From assembly GCF_003096995.1 (NCBI RefSeq), contig NZ_QENU01000001.1:124001-188000 (forward strand): a stretch of DNA of 64,000 bases, read 5' to 3'. The stretch's first letter is position 1, and each line of letters opens with the position of its first letter. The stretch comes from Alitibacter langaaensis DSM 22999 (GTDB lineage Bacteria; Pseudomonadota; Gammaproteobacteria; Enterobacterales; Pasteurellaceae). The notes beneath the pieces were generated by a model. The model ran no database searches. It was given only the letters and a program-made list of their open reading frames with translations, and was not told where the DNA came from. The position numbers and the translations under genes were made by a program. This document shows positions 19,622-29,666 of the stretch, piece after piece.

Positions 19622-21478
19622 ATGACTGATCTTCTGCTTTCATTTATGCCATCGCCACTCATCACCACCGTGGTGTTATTAGTGATAGCGATTTTCCTAT
19701 TTATCCAAAACAAAATCCGTATGGATATGATCGCTTTAATGGTGATGCTAGCATTTTGCTTGACGGGGATTTTATCGGTACAGGAAGTTCTCACAGGGTT
19801 TAGCGATCCCAACGTGCTTTTAGTTGCCTTGTTATTTGTCGTGGGCGAAGGTTTGGTGCGCACTGGCGTTGCCTATCAAGTGAGCGAATGGTTGATGAAA
19901 GTCGCGAATAACAGTGAAACGAAAGTCTTGATTTTGTTGATGTTAGCGGTAACTGGCTTGGGTTCTTTTATGAGTTCCACTGGCGTGGTGGCGATTTTTA
20001 TTCCCGTGGTGTTGGTAATTTGTCAGCAAATGAATATTTCAGCCAAGCGTTTAATGATGCCTTTATCTGTCGCAGGATTGATTAGCGGCATGATGACCTT
20101 AATCGCCACTGCGCCAAACCTTGTGGTGAATGCTGAGTTAGTGCGTACCCAAGCAGGACGTTTTAGCTTTTTCTCTTTCACGCCCATCGGTTTAGGCGTA
20201 CTAGTCTTAGGCATTGTATATATGCTGGCAGTGCGGGGTTGGTTGTCCTCATCGAAAGAGAATGCCACAGAAACAACCTACCGCCATTCTATTAACGATT
20301 TGATTGAAAGCTATCATTTACATCAGCGCATAAAGCGTTTTGTGGTGAAAACTGGCTCGCCATTTATTGGCAAAACCGTGGAAGAGCTTCATTTGCGTTC
20401 GAATTATGGGCTGAATATTTTGGCGATTGAGCGCTGGAAGCGATTTCGCCCTGTTTTTTTAGCGGCATCTTTGGGCAAAACGGAAATCAGAGAAAAAGAT
20501 ATTTTGATGATTGACGTGTCCAATCCTGAACTTGATTTAAATGAACTTTGTCGTTTATTGGTATTAGAACAAGCACCTATTCGCAGCCAAAATTTTAATG
20601 AACAAGCAAAATCTATTGGCATGGCAGAAATCACGCCTATCCCCGATGCAGGAGCGATAGGCAAAAGTGCGGTCGAATTACACTTTAGATCGCGTTATGG
20701 ACTAAATGTGATCGGCATTAAACGCCAAGGTGAGTTATTGCAAGGCAACTTAGTGGAAACACCGTTGGAAAGCGGTGATTTATTATTGGTGGTAGGCGAT
20801 TGGAAATTGATCCAACAATTGCGCGAAAAAACCAAGTCGTTTTTTATTCTTAGGTATCCGAGTGAAATCGACAAAGCCGTACCCGCTCGCAGCCAAGCTT
20901 GGCATGCCATTTTCTCGGTGGCAACCATGGTGGTTTTAATGGTAACAGGGATTGTGCCTAACGTGCTGGCGGCGTTAATCGCTTGCTTGATGTTAGGCAA
21001 GTTTCGTTGTATAGATGCCCGAAGTGCTTATGGTTCTATCCAGTGGCCAAGCCTCATTTTGATTATTGGTATGATGCCTTTTTCCATAGCCTTACAAAAA
21101 ACTGGCGGGGTGAACATTGTGGTGGATTTTATGATTCACACCGTAGGTACCATGGGCAAACATTGGATATTGATTAGTTTATTTGTGCTTTGTGCTGTGG
21201 TTGGTTTATTTATTTCTAACACCGCAACAGCGATCTTAATGGCGCCCATTGCAATTACTATGGCGCAGCAACTTGGCTTATCGCCGCTACCCTTTGCAAT
21301 GACGGTGGCGATTGCGTCATCTGCAGCCTTTATTACGCCTATTTCATCACCAGTGAATACGATGGTGCTTGGACCGGGCGAATATCGATTTAGCGATTTT
21401 GTTAAAATCGGTGCGCCGTTCACTATTTTAGTGATGCTATTGACGGTTTTTGTGGTGCCAATCTTGTTTCCATTCTAA
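19622..21478 (+). CDS. SLC13/DASS-type transporter with two RCK_C domains (YfbS-like)
   Basis: 618 residues. About five membrane helices, then two soluble TrkA-C/RCK_C modules (about 215-300 and 310-395, each with a GKTVEELHLRSNYGLNI or GKSAVELHFRSRYGLNV core), then about six further helices ending in VPILFPF. Motifs typical of the DASS/CitM transporters, such as SSTGVVAIFIP and the SNTATAILMAPIAI region, are present. E. coli YfbS has the same layout. The family moves anions such as dicarboxylates or sulfate with sodium; the substrate here is unknown. It probably shares a transcript with rnhB. Confidence 0.88.
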   Translation: MTDLLLSFMPSPLITTVVLLVIAIFLFIQNKIRMDMIALMVMLAFCLTGILSVQEVLTGFSDPNVLLVALLFVVGEGLVRTGVAYQVSEWLMKVANNSETKVLILLMLAVTGLGSFMSSTGVVAIFIPVVLVICQQMNISAKRLMMPLSVAGLISGMMTLIATAPNLVVNAELVRTQAGRFSFFSFTPIGLGVLVLGIVYMLAVRGWLSSSKENATETTYRHSINDLIESYHLHQRIKRFVVKTGSPFIGKTVEELHLRSNYGLNILAIERWKRFRPVFLAASLGKTEIREKDILMIDVSNPELDLNELCRLLVLEQAPIRSQNFNEQAKSIGMAEITPIPDAGAIGKSAVELHFRSRYGLNVIGIKRQGELLQGNLVETPLESGDLLLVVGDWKLIQQLREKTKSFFILRYPSEIDKAVPARSQAWHAIFSVATMVVLMVTGIVPNVLAALIACLMLGKFRCIDARSAYGSIQWPSLILIIGMMPFSIALQKTGGVNIVVDFMIHTVGTMGKHWILISLFVLCAVVGLFISNTATAILMAPIAITMAQQLGLSPLPFAMTVAIASSAAFITPISSPVNTMVLGPGEYRFSDFVKIGAPFTILVMLLTVFVVPILFPF

Positions 21479-21646
21479 AAAATAGAGAAGTTGGTATTAG
21501 TATCACATTGATTTTAAACTAATTTTGTGGGATTAAATTTTGTTCCATAACAAATTAAATGTTAGTTTATTGGTAATGTGGAAGATTGGTGTCTAAGACG
21601 AATGCCGCAATAAATTTAAATGCTTAATGGCTATTTAAATGCAGTT

Positions 21647-21655
21647 TGATATACT
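21647..21655 (+). promoter_or_regulatory. Extended -10 promoter ahead of mog
   Basis: TGATATACT at 21647-21655 is a TGN extended -10 with TATACT; no good -35 is visible at 17 bp. It lies 63 bp before the mog ATG in an otherwise featureless 240-bp spacer. Confidence 0.45.
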
Positions 21656-21718
21656 GCGCACCGAATTTAGAAATATGGGGAAAATTATTTTCTCCATAAT
21701 CAAAAAATAAGGAAAAAT

Positions 21719-22312
21719 ATGACCGCACTTTTTGAAGAGAAAAAGTTAAAAATTGGCTTAGTTTCAGTCTCTGATCGCGCATCGCAAGGTGTGTATCAAG
21801 ATCAAGGCATTCCTGAATTGAGAAAATGGCTGGAAACCGCATTGATCGATGAATTTGATGTGGAAACACGTTTGATTCCCGATGAACAAGCGGAAATTGA
21901 GAAAACCTTGATTGAATTAGTGGATGAATGCCAATGCCATTTAGTGCTGACAACTGGGGGCACGGGGCCTGCGAAACGTGATGTCACGCCTGATGCTACC
22001 TTAGCGGTGGCAGATCGTGAAATGCCGGGATTTGGTGAGCAAATGCGCCAAGTGAGTTTACATTTTGTGCCTACGGCGATTTTGTCGCGTCAAGTGGGCG
22101 TCATCCGTAAAAATACCTTAATTTTGAATTTACCAGGGCAGCCTAAGGCTATTAAAGAAACCTTAGAAGGCGTGAAAGATGCAGTAGGGAACGTGTTAGT
22201 CAAAGGTATTTTTGCAGCCGTTCCTTATTGTTTACAGCTGATTGACGGCATTTATATTGATACTCACGCTGATGTAATTGAAAGTTTCCGCCCGAAATCT
22301 GCACGTCGTTAA
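21719..22312 (+). CDS. mog: Molybdopterin adenylyltransferase Mog
   Basis: 197 residues of the MoaB/Mog fold. It has the nucleotide/MPT-binding TTGGTGPAKRDVTPDAT stretch in the middle and the segment NLPGQPKAIKE. Mog adenylates molybdopterin before molybdenum insertion by MoeA. Its start codon is embedded in an uptake signal (ATG ACC GCA CTT), so residues 2-4 (TAL) come from that signal. AAGGAAAA ribosome site. Followed by a small membrane protein gene and glnB. Confidence 0.95.
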   Translation: MTALFEEKKLKIGLVSVSDRASQGVYQDQGIPELRKWLETALIDEFDVETRLIPDEQAEIEKTLIELVDECQCHLVLTTGGTGPAKRDVTPDATLAVADREMPGFGEQMRQVSLHFVPTAILSRQVGVIRKNTLILNLPGQPKAIKETLEGVKDAVGNVLVKGIFAAVPYCLQLIDGIYIDTHADVIESFRPKSARR

Positions 22313-22347
22313 GACATTTTGTTAAGCCATTGCGCATAGGAGTCATT

Positions 22348-22812
22348 ATGGCAATTTCTTTTATTATTATCGCACTTTGCGCTGGATTTGCTTTATCCAT
22401 TCAAGCAGCAATTAACAGCCAGTTGGCAAGTGCTTTAATTGGGCAACCTGCAGTCGCCGCATTGGTTTCTTTTGTGATGGGATCGATTGTTTTACTTGTT
22501 ATTTGTTGGTGGAAAGCCGATCTTGCAATTGCGTGGCAGCATATTCCTAAACAACCTTGGTGGAAGCTAATTGGTGGACCATTAGGGGCATTAGTTGTTT
22601 TTACCACTATCTTTTTAGCGCCAAAAATTGGTGTGACTAATATGTTGTTTTTTATCATTATCGGACAACTGATTGCCGCCACTATTATTGACCATTTTGG
22701 TTTGATTGGAATGAATGTTCGCCCAATTCAGGTTTGGCAAGTGATAGGATTAATCGTTATCGCTTGTGGTTTAACCCTATTTTTCTTTGGTAAAAAACTA
22801 TTCGGTGGATAA
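22348..22812 (+). CDS. DMT-superfamily small membrane protein (YdcZ-like, EamA-related)
   Basis: 154 residues from ATG 22348, which has an AGGAG ribosome site (an earlier in-frame TTG start is less likely). Four to five membrane helices; the opening LCAGFALSIQAAINSQLA and the GGPLGALVVFTTIF segment are typical of the DUF606/YdcZ family, half-size relatives of drug/metabolite transporters that often act as pairs. Function and substrate are unknown. It lies between mog and glnB. Confidence 0.8.
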   Translation: MAISFIIIALCAGFALSIQAAINSQLASALIGQPAVAALVSFVMGSIVLLVICWWKADLAIAWQHIPKQPWWKLIGGPLGALVVFTTIFLAPKIGVTNMLFFIIIGQLIAATIIDHFGLIGMNVRPIQVWQVIGLIVIACGLTLFFFGKKLFGG

Positions 22813-22849
22813 TATCAACCGTAAGTTTTTAATATATTTAACGGAGTAA

Positions 22850-23191
<342 letters not shown>

Positions 23192-23215
23192 CAGCCATTC
23201 ATCTTTTAGGATTTT

Positions 23216-24277
23216 ATGATAGACGAAAAATCGCTTTCTCGTTATTTTGTGGTGGCGGCAAGTCTCGTGATTATTTTAGCGGGGATTAAATTATCCGCAG
23301 AAATTGTAGTGCCATTTTTGTTGGCGCTATTTATCGCGATTATTTGTTCTCCTGTCATCAAGTTTATGACGAATCACCGCGTGCCACATTGGTTAGCTAT
23401 TGCCTTATTATTTGTGATGATTTTGTTACTATTTTTCTCTTTAATTAGCTTGATTAATAGTACGGTGCACGAATTTACCCAATCAATGCCACAATATAAG
23501 CTGTTGATGGCAGAGCGGATCAATGATCTTAAGGCATTAGCGGAAAAGCTTAAAATCCCCTTAAATATTGACTCAACAAAACTCACTCAGCAGTTTGACC
23601 CAAGCTCAATTATGAAGCTTACCAGTGGGCTATTGGTGAATTTCTCTAATGTGGTATCCAATGCTTTCGTATTAATTTTAGTGGTGATTTTTATGCTGTT
23701 AGATGCACCAACGGCAAAACGAAAATTCACCATTGCATTTTCTAAAAATGATCGAGAAGAAAATTCTTTAGAGCAACATTTAGACAGAGCATTACAGGGC
23801 ATTATTAGCTACCTTGGGGTGAAAACCACCGTGAGTTTATTAACGGGATTATCGGTGTGGGTGTTGCTGGAGTTGGCTGATGTACAATACGCTGTGCTTT
23901 GGGCAACCTTGAGTTTCTTGTTTAATTATATTCCTAATATTGGCTCTATTACTGCGGCTATCCCGATTGTTGTGCAAGCATTATTGCTCAACGGTTTTTC
24001 TGTTGGCTTTATTGTGGCATTTGGTGTGATGACCATTAATATGGTGGTTGGCAATGTGATTGAACCCAAAATGATGGGAAAAAAATTAGGGCTTTCTACC
24101 TTAGTTGTTTTCCTTTCCCTTCTATTTTGGGGCTGGCTGCTGGGCACAGTGGGAATGCTGCTTTCTGTTCCGCTTACAATGGCATTAAAAATAGCGCTAG
24201 AATCGAGTTTCAGAACCGCGCGTTATGCCGTGTTATTAGGCAATTTGTCCGAAGAAGAAAAAACGGAATCCAATTAA
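23216..24277 (+). CDS. AI-2E transporter family permease (PerM/TqsA-like)
   Basis: 353 residues with about seven or eight membrane helices and a soluble segment at about 70-145. Family motifs include the WATLSFLFNYIPNIGSI region and the NVIEPKMMGKKLGLS block near the C-terminus. Members include TqsA (AI-2 export in E. coli), PerM, and some ion antiporters, so the label does not prove AI-2 transport. The gene ends at an uptake-signal terminator. Confidence 0.88.
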   Translation: MIDEKSLSRYFVVAASLVIILAGIKLSAEIVVPFLLALFIAIICSPVIKFMTNHRVPHWLAIALLFVMILLLFFSLISLINSTVHEFTQSMPQYKLLMAERINDLKALAEKLKIPLNIDSTKLTQQFDPSSIMKLTSGLLVNFSNVVSNAFVLILVVIFMLLDAPTAKRKFTIAFSKNDREENSLEQHLDRALQGIISYLGVKTTVSLLTGLSVWVLLELADVQYAVLWATLSFLFNYIPNIGSITAAIPIVVQALLLNGFSVGFIVAFGVMTINMVVGNVIEPKMMGKKLGLSTLVVFLSLLFWGWLLGTVGMLLSVPLTMALKIALESSFRTARYAVLLGNLSEEEKTESN

Positions 24278-24310
24278 AAAAGTGCGGTTTGTTGACCGCA
24301 CTTTTTTTCT
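24277..24310 (+). terminator. Uptake-signal terminator after the AI-2E-family gene
   Basis: AAGTGCGGT (24280-24288) faces ACCGCACTT (24295-24303) with A and T runs on either side, between convergent genes. A third uptake signal lies at 24350-24358 within the dsbB 3' end. Confidence 0.85.
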
Positions 24311-24324
24311 GTTTTATTTATGCC

Positions 24325-24861
24325 TTAATGAAAAATATCTCGATTTTTGACCGCACTTTTTTTCACTTGGCTGATGAGTACGATGATTAGCACTAAGCTA
24401 TAAATTGAGAAAGCAACGACTAACCATTGCACCATTGTTAAGCCCAGCCATTGCCAGCTAATTTCTGAGCATAAACCCGTTGGTTTGAACATAAACGGAA
24501 ACCATTCATGCAATGGCAATGTTTGTGGAAATTCGGGAATGATTGGGCAGCTTTTCCACGGGGCTGGATTCATTTGTAGATCTACGTGGGTGTAGGCAAT
24601 GACTAACCCTTTAATTGCACTGAATAAACCGAGCGCTAATGCTATCAAGCGGATAATCAGAGATTGGGGCGCGATGGAACCAATTAACCCCGCAAATGCA
24701 ATACCAAGAACGGCAACGCGTTCATAGATACACATGACGCAAGGCTGCAATTCCATTCCATATTGAAAGTAAAGTGCGGTCAATTCTAATCCGATTGCGC
24801 TGAACAACAATATCAGCCAACCAGAACGTTGTGATGACCAGTCTTTAAAAAATCGTAACAT
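24325..24861 (-). CDS. dsbB: Disulfide bond formation protein DsbB
   Basis: 178 residues with four membrane helices. The first periplasmic loop carries the redox pair CVMC (about 41-44) followed by IYERVAVLG; the second pair lies at about 103 (SCPII) and 130 (GLCSE). DsbB reoxidises DsbA and passes electrons to quinones. nhaB-dsbB, divergent from fadR, is the same arrangement as in E. coli. The 3' end of the gene contains a USS, giving the C-terminal KKSAVKN residues. Confidence 0.96.
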   Translation of the reverse strand: MLRFFKDWSSQRSGWLILLFSAIGLELTALYFQYGMELQPCVMCIYERVAVLGIAFAGLIGSIAPQSLIIRLIALALGLFSAIKGLVIAYTHVDLQMNPAPWKSCPIIPEFPQTLPLHEWFPFMFKPTGLCSEISWQWLGLTMVQWLVVAFSIYSLVLIIVLISQVKKSAVKNRDIFH

Positions 24862-24878
24862 TGGATTTCCCCTGTGAA

Positions 24879-26447
24879 TTAATGCCCAATCATTGGGACA
24901 GTTGGAATATGTGGCGAACTAATTAAGCCTGCGTGGAACATCCATTGCGTTGCTTCTGGCAAGAAAAATTCTACGGTGAATAATCCCACAAGGGTTAACA
25001 CAATTGTGTATGGCAGCGCCATTAATACCATTCTTCCGTATGATAAACGGATGAGAGGTGCCAATGATGAGGTCAATAAGAATAAGAACGCAGCTTGACC
25101 ATTTGGGGTTGCCACTGACGGTAAGTTTGTTCCCGTGTTAATAGCGACAGCGATCATTTCAAATTGCTCTGGCGAAATTGTACCGTGGGTTAATGCAGCT
25201 TTGGCTTCATTAATATAGACGGTTGCCACGAAAACGTTGTCTGAAATCGCCGATAAAATACCGTTAAACATATAGAATAACAATAATTGGACGCTTTCAG
25301 CGGCGCCTAGCACGATGCTAATAATTGGGGCAAATAAATGTTGATCGACAATAACTGCCACCACAGAGAAAAAGACCACGAGAAGTGCGGTGAATGGCAA
25401 TGATTCTTTGAAAGCATGACCGATAGCGTGTTCATCTGTGATGCCATTGTATGATGTGGTTAAGATAATCACGGTTAAACCGATCAAGCCTACCGCCGCT
25501 AAGTGGAATGCTAGACCAATGATGAGCCATAATCCCACGAAAACTTGGGCGACTAATTTAACGCGTTCTTGTGTGGTTAATTTTGATTCTTGGTAACGAT
25601 CGAATTTAGCCAATTCCGCCCATACTTTGCGTGGCAATTTCTCACCGTAACCAAATAAATGAAATTTTTCTATGACGATAGTGGTTAAAAGCCCAAAGAA
25701 TAATACAGGGATAGTAACGGGTGCCATACGCAAGAAAAATTCTTTAAAGCCCCAACCTGCTTGCTCAGCGATAATTAAGTTTTGTGGCTCGCCCACTAAT
25801 GTCATTACCCCGCCTAGCGCAGTTCCTACCGCCGCGTGCATTAAAAGACTGCGCAAAAAAGCACGGAAACTTTCTAATGTTTCTTTGTTTTCGGTGATCT
25901 TCGAGTCATTGGCAATATTCGTTGAATCTTCAAATGAAACACCCGATGCGACTTTATGATAAACCCCATAAAAACCCATACCCACGCTGATAATTACTGC
26001 GATAACAGTTAAGGCATCTAAAAATGCAGATAAAAAAGCAGCACTTAAACAAAATGCAAGGGATAAGGTTATTTTGGAATGAATACGCAGAAGTAATTTT
26101 GTGAATGCATAAAGCAACAATTGTTTCATGAAGTAAATCCCCGCCACCATAAACATAAGTAGCAAGATAACTTCAAAGTTTGCATAGATTTCTGCTTTGA
26201 CGTGTTCGGGGCTTGTCATACCGATAGTGACAGCTTCAAGCGCAAGCATACCACCAGGTTGTAGCGGATAGCATTTTAATGCCATAGCCAGTGTGAAAAT
26301 AAATTCTGCCACAAGCAACCACCCTGCGACGAACGGGTCTAACCCAAAAACAACAGGATTTACGAGTAAGAAGACCGCAATGGTAACTTTGTACCAATTC
26401 GGGCTGTTGCCCATAAAGTTGTTCATGAAGGCTTGTACATATTGCAT
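24879..26447 (-). CDS. nhaB: Na+/H+ antiporter NhaB
   Basis: 522 residues, about twelve membrane helices. Recognisable stretches are [40 protein letters not shown] and [15 protein letters not shown]. NhaB exports sodium in exchange for protons at the inner membrane. ATG at 26445-26447 with a GGATGGAG ribosome site. It is 17 bp ahead of dsbB and divergent from fadR, whose product is known to regulate fatty-acid genes; a shared control is not evident in the spacer. Confidence 0.96.
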   Translation of the reverse strand: MQYVQAFMNNFMGNSPNWYKVTIAVFLLVNPVVFGLDPFVAGWLLVAEFIFTLAMALKCYPLQPGGMLALEAVTIGMTSPEHVKAEIYANFEVILLLMFMVAGIYFMKQLLLYAFTKLLLRIHSKITLSLAFCLSAAFLSAFLDALTVIAVIISVGMGFYGVYHKVASGVSFEDSTNIANDSKITENKETLESFRAFLRSLLMHAAVGTALGGVMTLVGEPQNLIIAEQAGWGFKEFFLRMAPVTIPVLFFGLLTTIVIEKFHLFGYGEKLPRKVWAELAKFDRYQESKLTTQERVKLVAQVFVGLWLIIGLAFHLAAVGLIGLTVIILTTSYNGITDEHAIGHAFKESLPFTALLVVFFSVVAVIVDQHLFAPIISIVLGAAESVQLLLFYMFNGILSAISDNVFVATVYINEAKAALTHGTISPEQFEMIAVAINTGTNLPSVATPNGQAAFLFLLTSSLAPLIRLSYGRMVLMALPYTIVLTLVGLFTVEFFLPEATQWMFHAGLISSPHIPTVPMIGH

Positions 26448-26560
26448 ATAACTCCATCCTTAGGCAAATATTACTTTTAATATGCGCAACTTTAACGGAT
26501 AATGGGTATAAATTGCAATTTTTTCCATAAGAATTTTATTGTTAATGAGCTAAGTGATTT

Positions 26561-27310
26561 ATGACCAATACCGAGCCAGTTTTAAAAGTAGAGCCAATTT
26601 TAAAAGCACGTAGCCCAGCGGCACTTGCAGAAGAATATATTATAAAAAGCATCTGGAATAATTATTTTCCACCAGGTTCTGATCTTCCTGCTGAACGAGA
26701 ACTCGCTGAAAAAATTGGGGTCACACGCACCACATTGCGCGAGGTATTGCAACGTTTGTCGCGCGATGGTTGGCTGACTATTCAGCATGGTAAACCCACA
26801 AAAGTCAATAATGTGTGGGAAACGTCGGGATTAAACATTTTGGAAGTGCTGGTTAATCTTGACAGCACATTATCACCGTTGCTGATTTCTAATGTGCTTT
26901 CTGCGCGCACGAACTTAGCGACTATCTATATTCCCCGCGCATTTAAACTTGCCAAGCAAGAATCGCTCAGCTCATTACAAGGCTGTGAGCAGTTGTCTGA
27001 CGATGCCAAATCTTATGTGGATTTCGATTACAGCATTTTCCGCAATCTCGCCTTTGCTTCTCAAAACCCAATTTATGGACTGATGGTAAATGGCTTGAAG
27101 GGATTATATACGCGAGTGGGGATGGTATATTTTTCACAGCCTGAAGCGCGTGCGTTAGCTTTAGAATTTTATAAAAAATTGACTGCACTTGGCGAAGAAC
27201 AACGTTACGATGAGATTATCGAATGTATTCGTGAATATGGCAAAGCGAGCGGAAAAATTTATGCGGCTTTGCAAGATCAGCTCATTGAAGCGATGAATCA
27301 GCAAAAATAA
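26561..27310 (+). CDS. fadR: Fatty acid metabolism regulator FadR
   Basis: 249 residues. N-terminal GntR winged helix (about 20-85) with [25 protein letters not shown], and a C-terminal all-helical acyl-CoA binding domain of the FadR_C type. In E. coli it represses beta-oxidation genes and activates fabA/fabB, releasing DNA when bound to long-chain acyl-CoA. The protein is about 10 residues longer at the N-terminus than E. coli FadR, through the repetitive [12 protein letters not shown]. The ribosome site is weak. Confidence 0.95.
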   Translation: MTNTEPVLKVEPILKARSPAALAEEYIIKSIWNNYFPPGSDLPAERELAEKIGVTRTTLREVLQRLSRDGWLTIQHGKPTKVNNVWETSGLNILEVLVNLDSTLSPLLISNVLSARTNLATIYIPRAFKLAKQESLSSLQGCEQLSDDAKSYVDFDYSIFRNLAFASQNPIYGLMVNGLKGLYTRVGMVYFSQPEARALALEFYKKLTALGEEQRYDEIIECIREYGKASGKIYAALQDQLIEAMNQQK

Positions 27311-27324
27311 TCTTATGGGATAAT

Positions 27325-27349
27325 AAAGGGAACGAAATGTTCCCTTTGT
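27325..27349 (+). terminator. fadR terminator
   Basis: AAAGGGAAC (27325-27333) pairs with GTTCCCTTT (27339-27347) around a 5-nt loop, then a T-rich run. Confidence 0.8.
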
Positions 27350-27374
27350 TATTTTGAGAGCTTATCTAGGCGAT

Positions 27375-27731
27375 TTATAAATGACCCCGTTCTATCATAA
27401 TCCCCACATTGCGCGCTTGTGCGACAGCCTTAGGTTTGCTTAGCTTTAATCGCAACCACGGAATATTAAAACGTTTTTGTAACTGCTCAGCCACTTCATT
27501 GGCGACACGTTCGATTAGCAAAAATGGCTTTGATTGCACATAATTGATAATGAACTCGCTCACTTCCGCATAATTCAAACAAAACACGACATCATCTGTT
27601 TCTGCGGCTTTTCGGCTATCCCATGCCATTTCAATATCAAAAATCAGTTTTTGCTTAATCTGTTGTTCCCAATCATATACGCCAATTTGCGCAAATACAG
27701 TAAGTTCTTCAATAAAAATACGATCTGTCAT
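27375..27731 (-). CDS. folB: Dihydroneopterin aldolase FolB
   Basis: 118 residues from ATG 27729-27731 (GGAG ribosome site; a GTG one codon upstream is also in frame). Matches FolB throughout: FIEELTVFAQIGVYDWEQ at the start, the catalytic Glu/Tyr region NYAEVSEFI, and LLIERVANEVAEQL. It cleaves dihydroneopterin to 6-hydroxymethyl-dihydropterin in folate synthesis. Divergent from plsY, a common gammaproteobacterial pairing. Confidence 0.94.
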   Translation of the reverse strand: MTDRIFIEELTVFAQIGVYDWEQQIKQKLIFDIEMAWDSRKAAETDDVVFCLNYAEVSEFIINYVQSKPFLLIERVANEVAEQLQKRFNIPWLRLKLSKPKAVAQARNVGIMIERGHL

Positions 27732-27824
27732 CACGACTCCAACAAAATTAAATGTGAAAAAATTGAGATAATGCTAGCAAGTTTAGGTAAAATAAACAAA
27801 ATTTTCCATTGTTAAGGACATCGC

Positions 27825-28418
27825 ATGAGCCTTTTTGCACTTTTATGTATGTTTGTTGCCTATCTACTCGGTTCCATTTCGAGCGCGATTTTAATTTGTC
27901 GCATGACGGGATTGCCCGATCCGCGCGAAAATGGCTCAGGCAACCCTGGGGCAACTAATGTGCTACGCATCGGTGGGCGTTGGGCGGCATTTGCAGTCTT
28001 TTTATTTGATGTGTTAAAAGGGACGCTGCCTGTGTGGGTGTGTTACCGTTTAGGCTTAACCCAGTTTGAATTAGGCATGGTGGCATTAGGGGCTTGCCTT
28101 GGACATATTTTCCCGATTTTCTTTAAATTTAAAGGGGGAAAAGGGGTAGCAACCGCATTTGGCGCAATCGCACCGATTGCATGGGGCGTTGCAGGCTCAA
28201 CCTTGGGAACATGGTTACTCGTTTTTGTCGTCAGTGGTTATTCTTCACTCAGCGCTGTGGTCGCAGCTTTATTAACACCGCTTTATGTATGGTATTTTCG
28301 CCCCGAATTTACTTTTCCCGTTGCCTTAGTCTGTTGCTTGTTAGTGTATCGTCATCACGGCAATATTCAGCGTTTATGGCGTGGTCAAGAAGATCGCATT
28401 TTGTGGCGTAAAAAATAA
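27825..28418 (+). CDS. plsY: Acyl-phosphate:glycerol-3-phosphate acyltransferase PlsY
   Basis: 197 residues, about five membrane helices. The three PlsY motifs are visible: GSISSAI (about 17-23), [12 protein letters not shown] (about 37-48) and [12 protein letters not shown] (about 104-115). It makes lysophosphatidic acid from acyl-phosphate, the first membrane phospholipid step. AAGGAC ribosome site. No operon partner; folB lies divergently upstream. Confidence 0.96.
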   Translation: MSLFALLCMFVAYLLGSISSAILICRMTGLPDPRENGSGNPGATNVLRIGGRWAAFAVFLFDVLKGTLPVWVCYRLGLTQFELGMVALGACLGHIFPIFFKFKGGKGVATAFGAIAPIAWGVAGSTLGTWLLVFVVSGYSSLSAVVAALLTPLYVWYFRPEFTFPVALVCCLLVYRHHGNIQRLWRGQEDRILWRKK

Positions 28419-28508
28419 TTTCATCGTACTGAAATGTTAAAATCTGGTTAAACCAGTCACGCCCCTTTTTTCGTTATACTACAAGCCTTTAATTAAAATA
28501 AGGACAAA

Positions 28509-28967
28509 ATGATGTCATCTCCTCGAATTTTGCTGCTAAATGGTCCAAATTTAAATATGTTAGGTGCCAGAGAGCCTAAACATTATGGCTCTCTTTCTCT
28601 TTCTGCGATTGAAGCTAATCTCCAAGCATTGGCGGAAAAGTGCGGTGTAAATTTAGAGAGTTTTCAAGCAAATAGTGAAGAAAAACTCATTAATAAAATT
28701 CACGATAGTTTCCAACAAGTGGATTTTATTATTATTAATCCTGCCGCTTATACTCACACCAGCGTGGCATTACGAGATGCTTTATTAGCTGTTGCAATCC
28801 CTTTTATAGAAGTGCATCTTTCTAATATTCACAAGCGCGAGCCATTTCGTCATCATTCTTATTTTAGTGATGTGGCAGAGGGCGTTATTTGTGGATTAGG
28901 CGCAAAAGGGTATGAATACGCATTCGACTTTGCTGTTCAATATTTAGCAAAAAACAATAAATTTTGA
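28509..28967 (+). CDS. aroQ: 3-dehydroquinate dehydratase, type II
   Basis: 152 residues. Type II dehydroquinase with [15 protein letters not shown] at the start, [17 protein letters not shown] (about 76-92, with catalytic residues) and [17 protein letters not shown]. It dehydrates 3-dehydroquinate in the shikimate pathway. Two adjacent ATGs; the first has the AAGGAC site at 5-nt spacing. aroQ-accB-accC is a common gammaproteobacterial order. Confidence 0.96.
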   Translation: MMSSPRILLLNGPNLNMLGAREPKHYGSLSLSAIEANLQALAEKCGVNLESFQANSEEKLINKIHDSFQQVDFIIINPAAYTHTSVALRDALLAVAIPFIEVHLSNIHKREPFRHHSYFSDVAEGVICGLGAKGYEYAFDFAVQYLAKNNKF

Positions 28968-29124
28968 TAAATTTCCGCGAAAATAGCAGAAAGTTGTCGC
29001 AAAAAAGATGATTTTCGGGTAATCTTGCGGGCATAAAGCAGACTTATTTCCGCCGTGCTTTGGAAAATTTCAAAGGAAAGTTTCAAAGTGCGGTCAATTT
29101 TCTTTTCATTTAGGTAATACAAAT

Positions 29125-29598
29125 ATGGCAATGGATATTCGTAAAATTAAGAAATTAATCGAATTAGTTGAAGAATCAGGCATTATGGAGCTTGAAATTT
29201 CAGAAGGTGAAGAATCAGTTCGTATCAGCCGTGGCAGCGCTGCACCAAGTGCTGTGCAATATACGCTTCCAGCGGCTGCACCAGCAGTGTCTGCTCCAGT
29301 TGCTCAAACTGCTGCGCCCGCAGCAACACCTGCATCAGAACCCGTGGCAGCAGATAATTTATCTGGTCACGTTATTCGTTCGCCAATGGTGGGAACTTTC
29401 TATCGTAGCCCAAGTCCAGAAGCTCCGTCATTTGTTGAAGTAGGGCAATCAGTAAAAGTGGGCGATGCCCTTTGCATTGTTGAAGCAATGAAAATGATGA
29501 ATCGTATCGAAGCTGATAAAGCAGGCGTTGTGAAAGCGATTTTAATCAACGATGGTGATGCCGTAGAGTTTGACGAACCATTAATCGTCATCGAATAA
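29125..29598 (+). CDS. accB: Biotin carboxyl carrier protein of acetyl-CoA carboxylase
   Basis: 157 residues. The N-terminal domain ([16 protein letters not shown]) is followed by an Ala/Pro-rich linker (about 38-75) and a biotinyl domain with the target Lys123 in EAMKMMN and the thumb region [17 protein letters not shown]. It carries carboxybiotin between AccC and AccAD for malonyl-CoA synthesis. ATG 29125 is better placed behind TAGGTAA than the ATG two codons on. Linked to accC through a hairpin spacer. Confidence 0.96.
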   Translation: MAMDIRKIKKLIELVEESGIMELEISEGEESVRISRGSAAPSAVQYTLPAAAPAVSAPVAQTAAPAATPASEPVAADNLSGHVIRSPMVGTFYRSPSPEAPSFVEVGQSVKVGDALCIVEAMKMMNRIEADKAGVVKAILINDGDAVEFDEPLIVIE

Positions 29599-29611
29599 TC
29601 AATTCTTGTAG

Positions 29612-29634
29612 GGTGGGCAAAAGTCCACCGTTTT
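29612..29634 (+). terminator. Hairpin between accB and accC
   Basis: GGTGGGC pairs with GTCCACC (one G-U) over a 4-nt loop at 29612-29629, then GTTTTTA. It could reduce accC relative to accB, which is needed in excess. Confidence 0.6.
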
Positions 29635-29666
29635 TACGTTAACCAAATTAAAATTGGAATAATCTT

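Noticed and set aside
19414-19863. 149-codon minus-strand open frame over the rnhB/transporter junction
   Set aside because: Crosses two solid plus-strand genes and has no support of its own.
21479-21718. Spacer before mog searched for an RNA gene or riboswitch (molybdenum cofactor type)
   Set aside because: No Moco-riboswitch-like structure or small frame seen; only an extended -10.
24349-24358. Third uptake signal after the 24280-24303 hairpin, considered as a second terminator
   Set aside because: Single copy, inside the dsbB coding end, with no partner arm.
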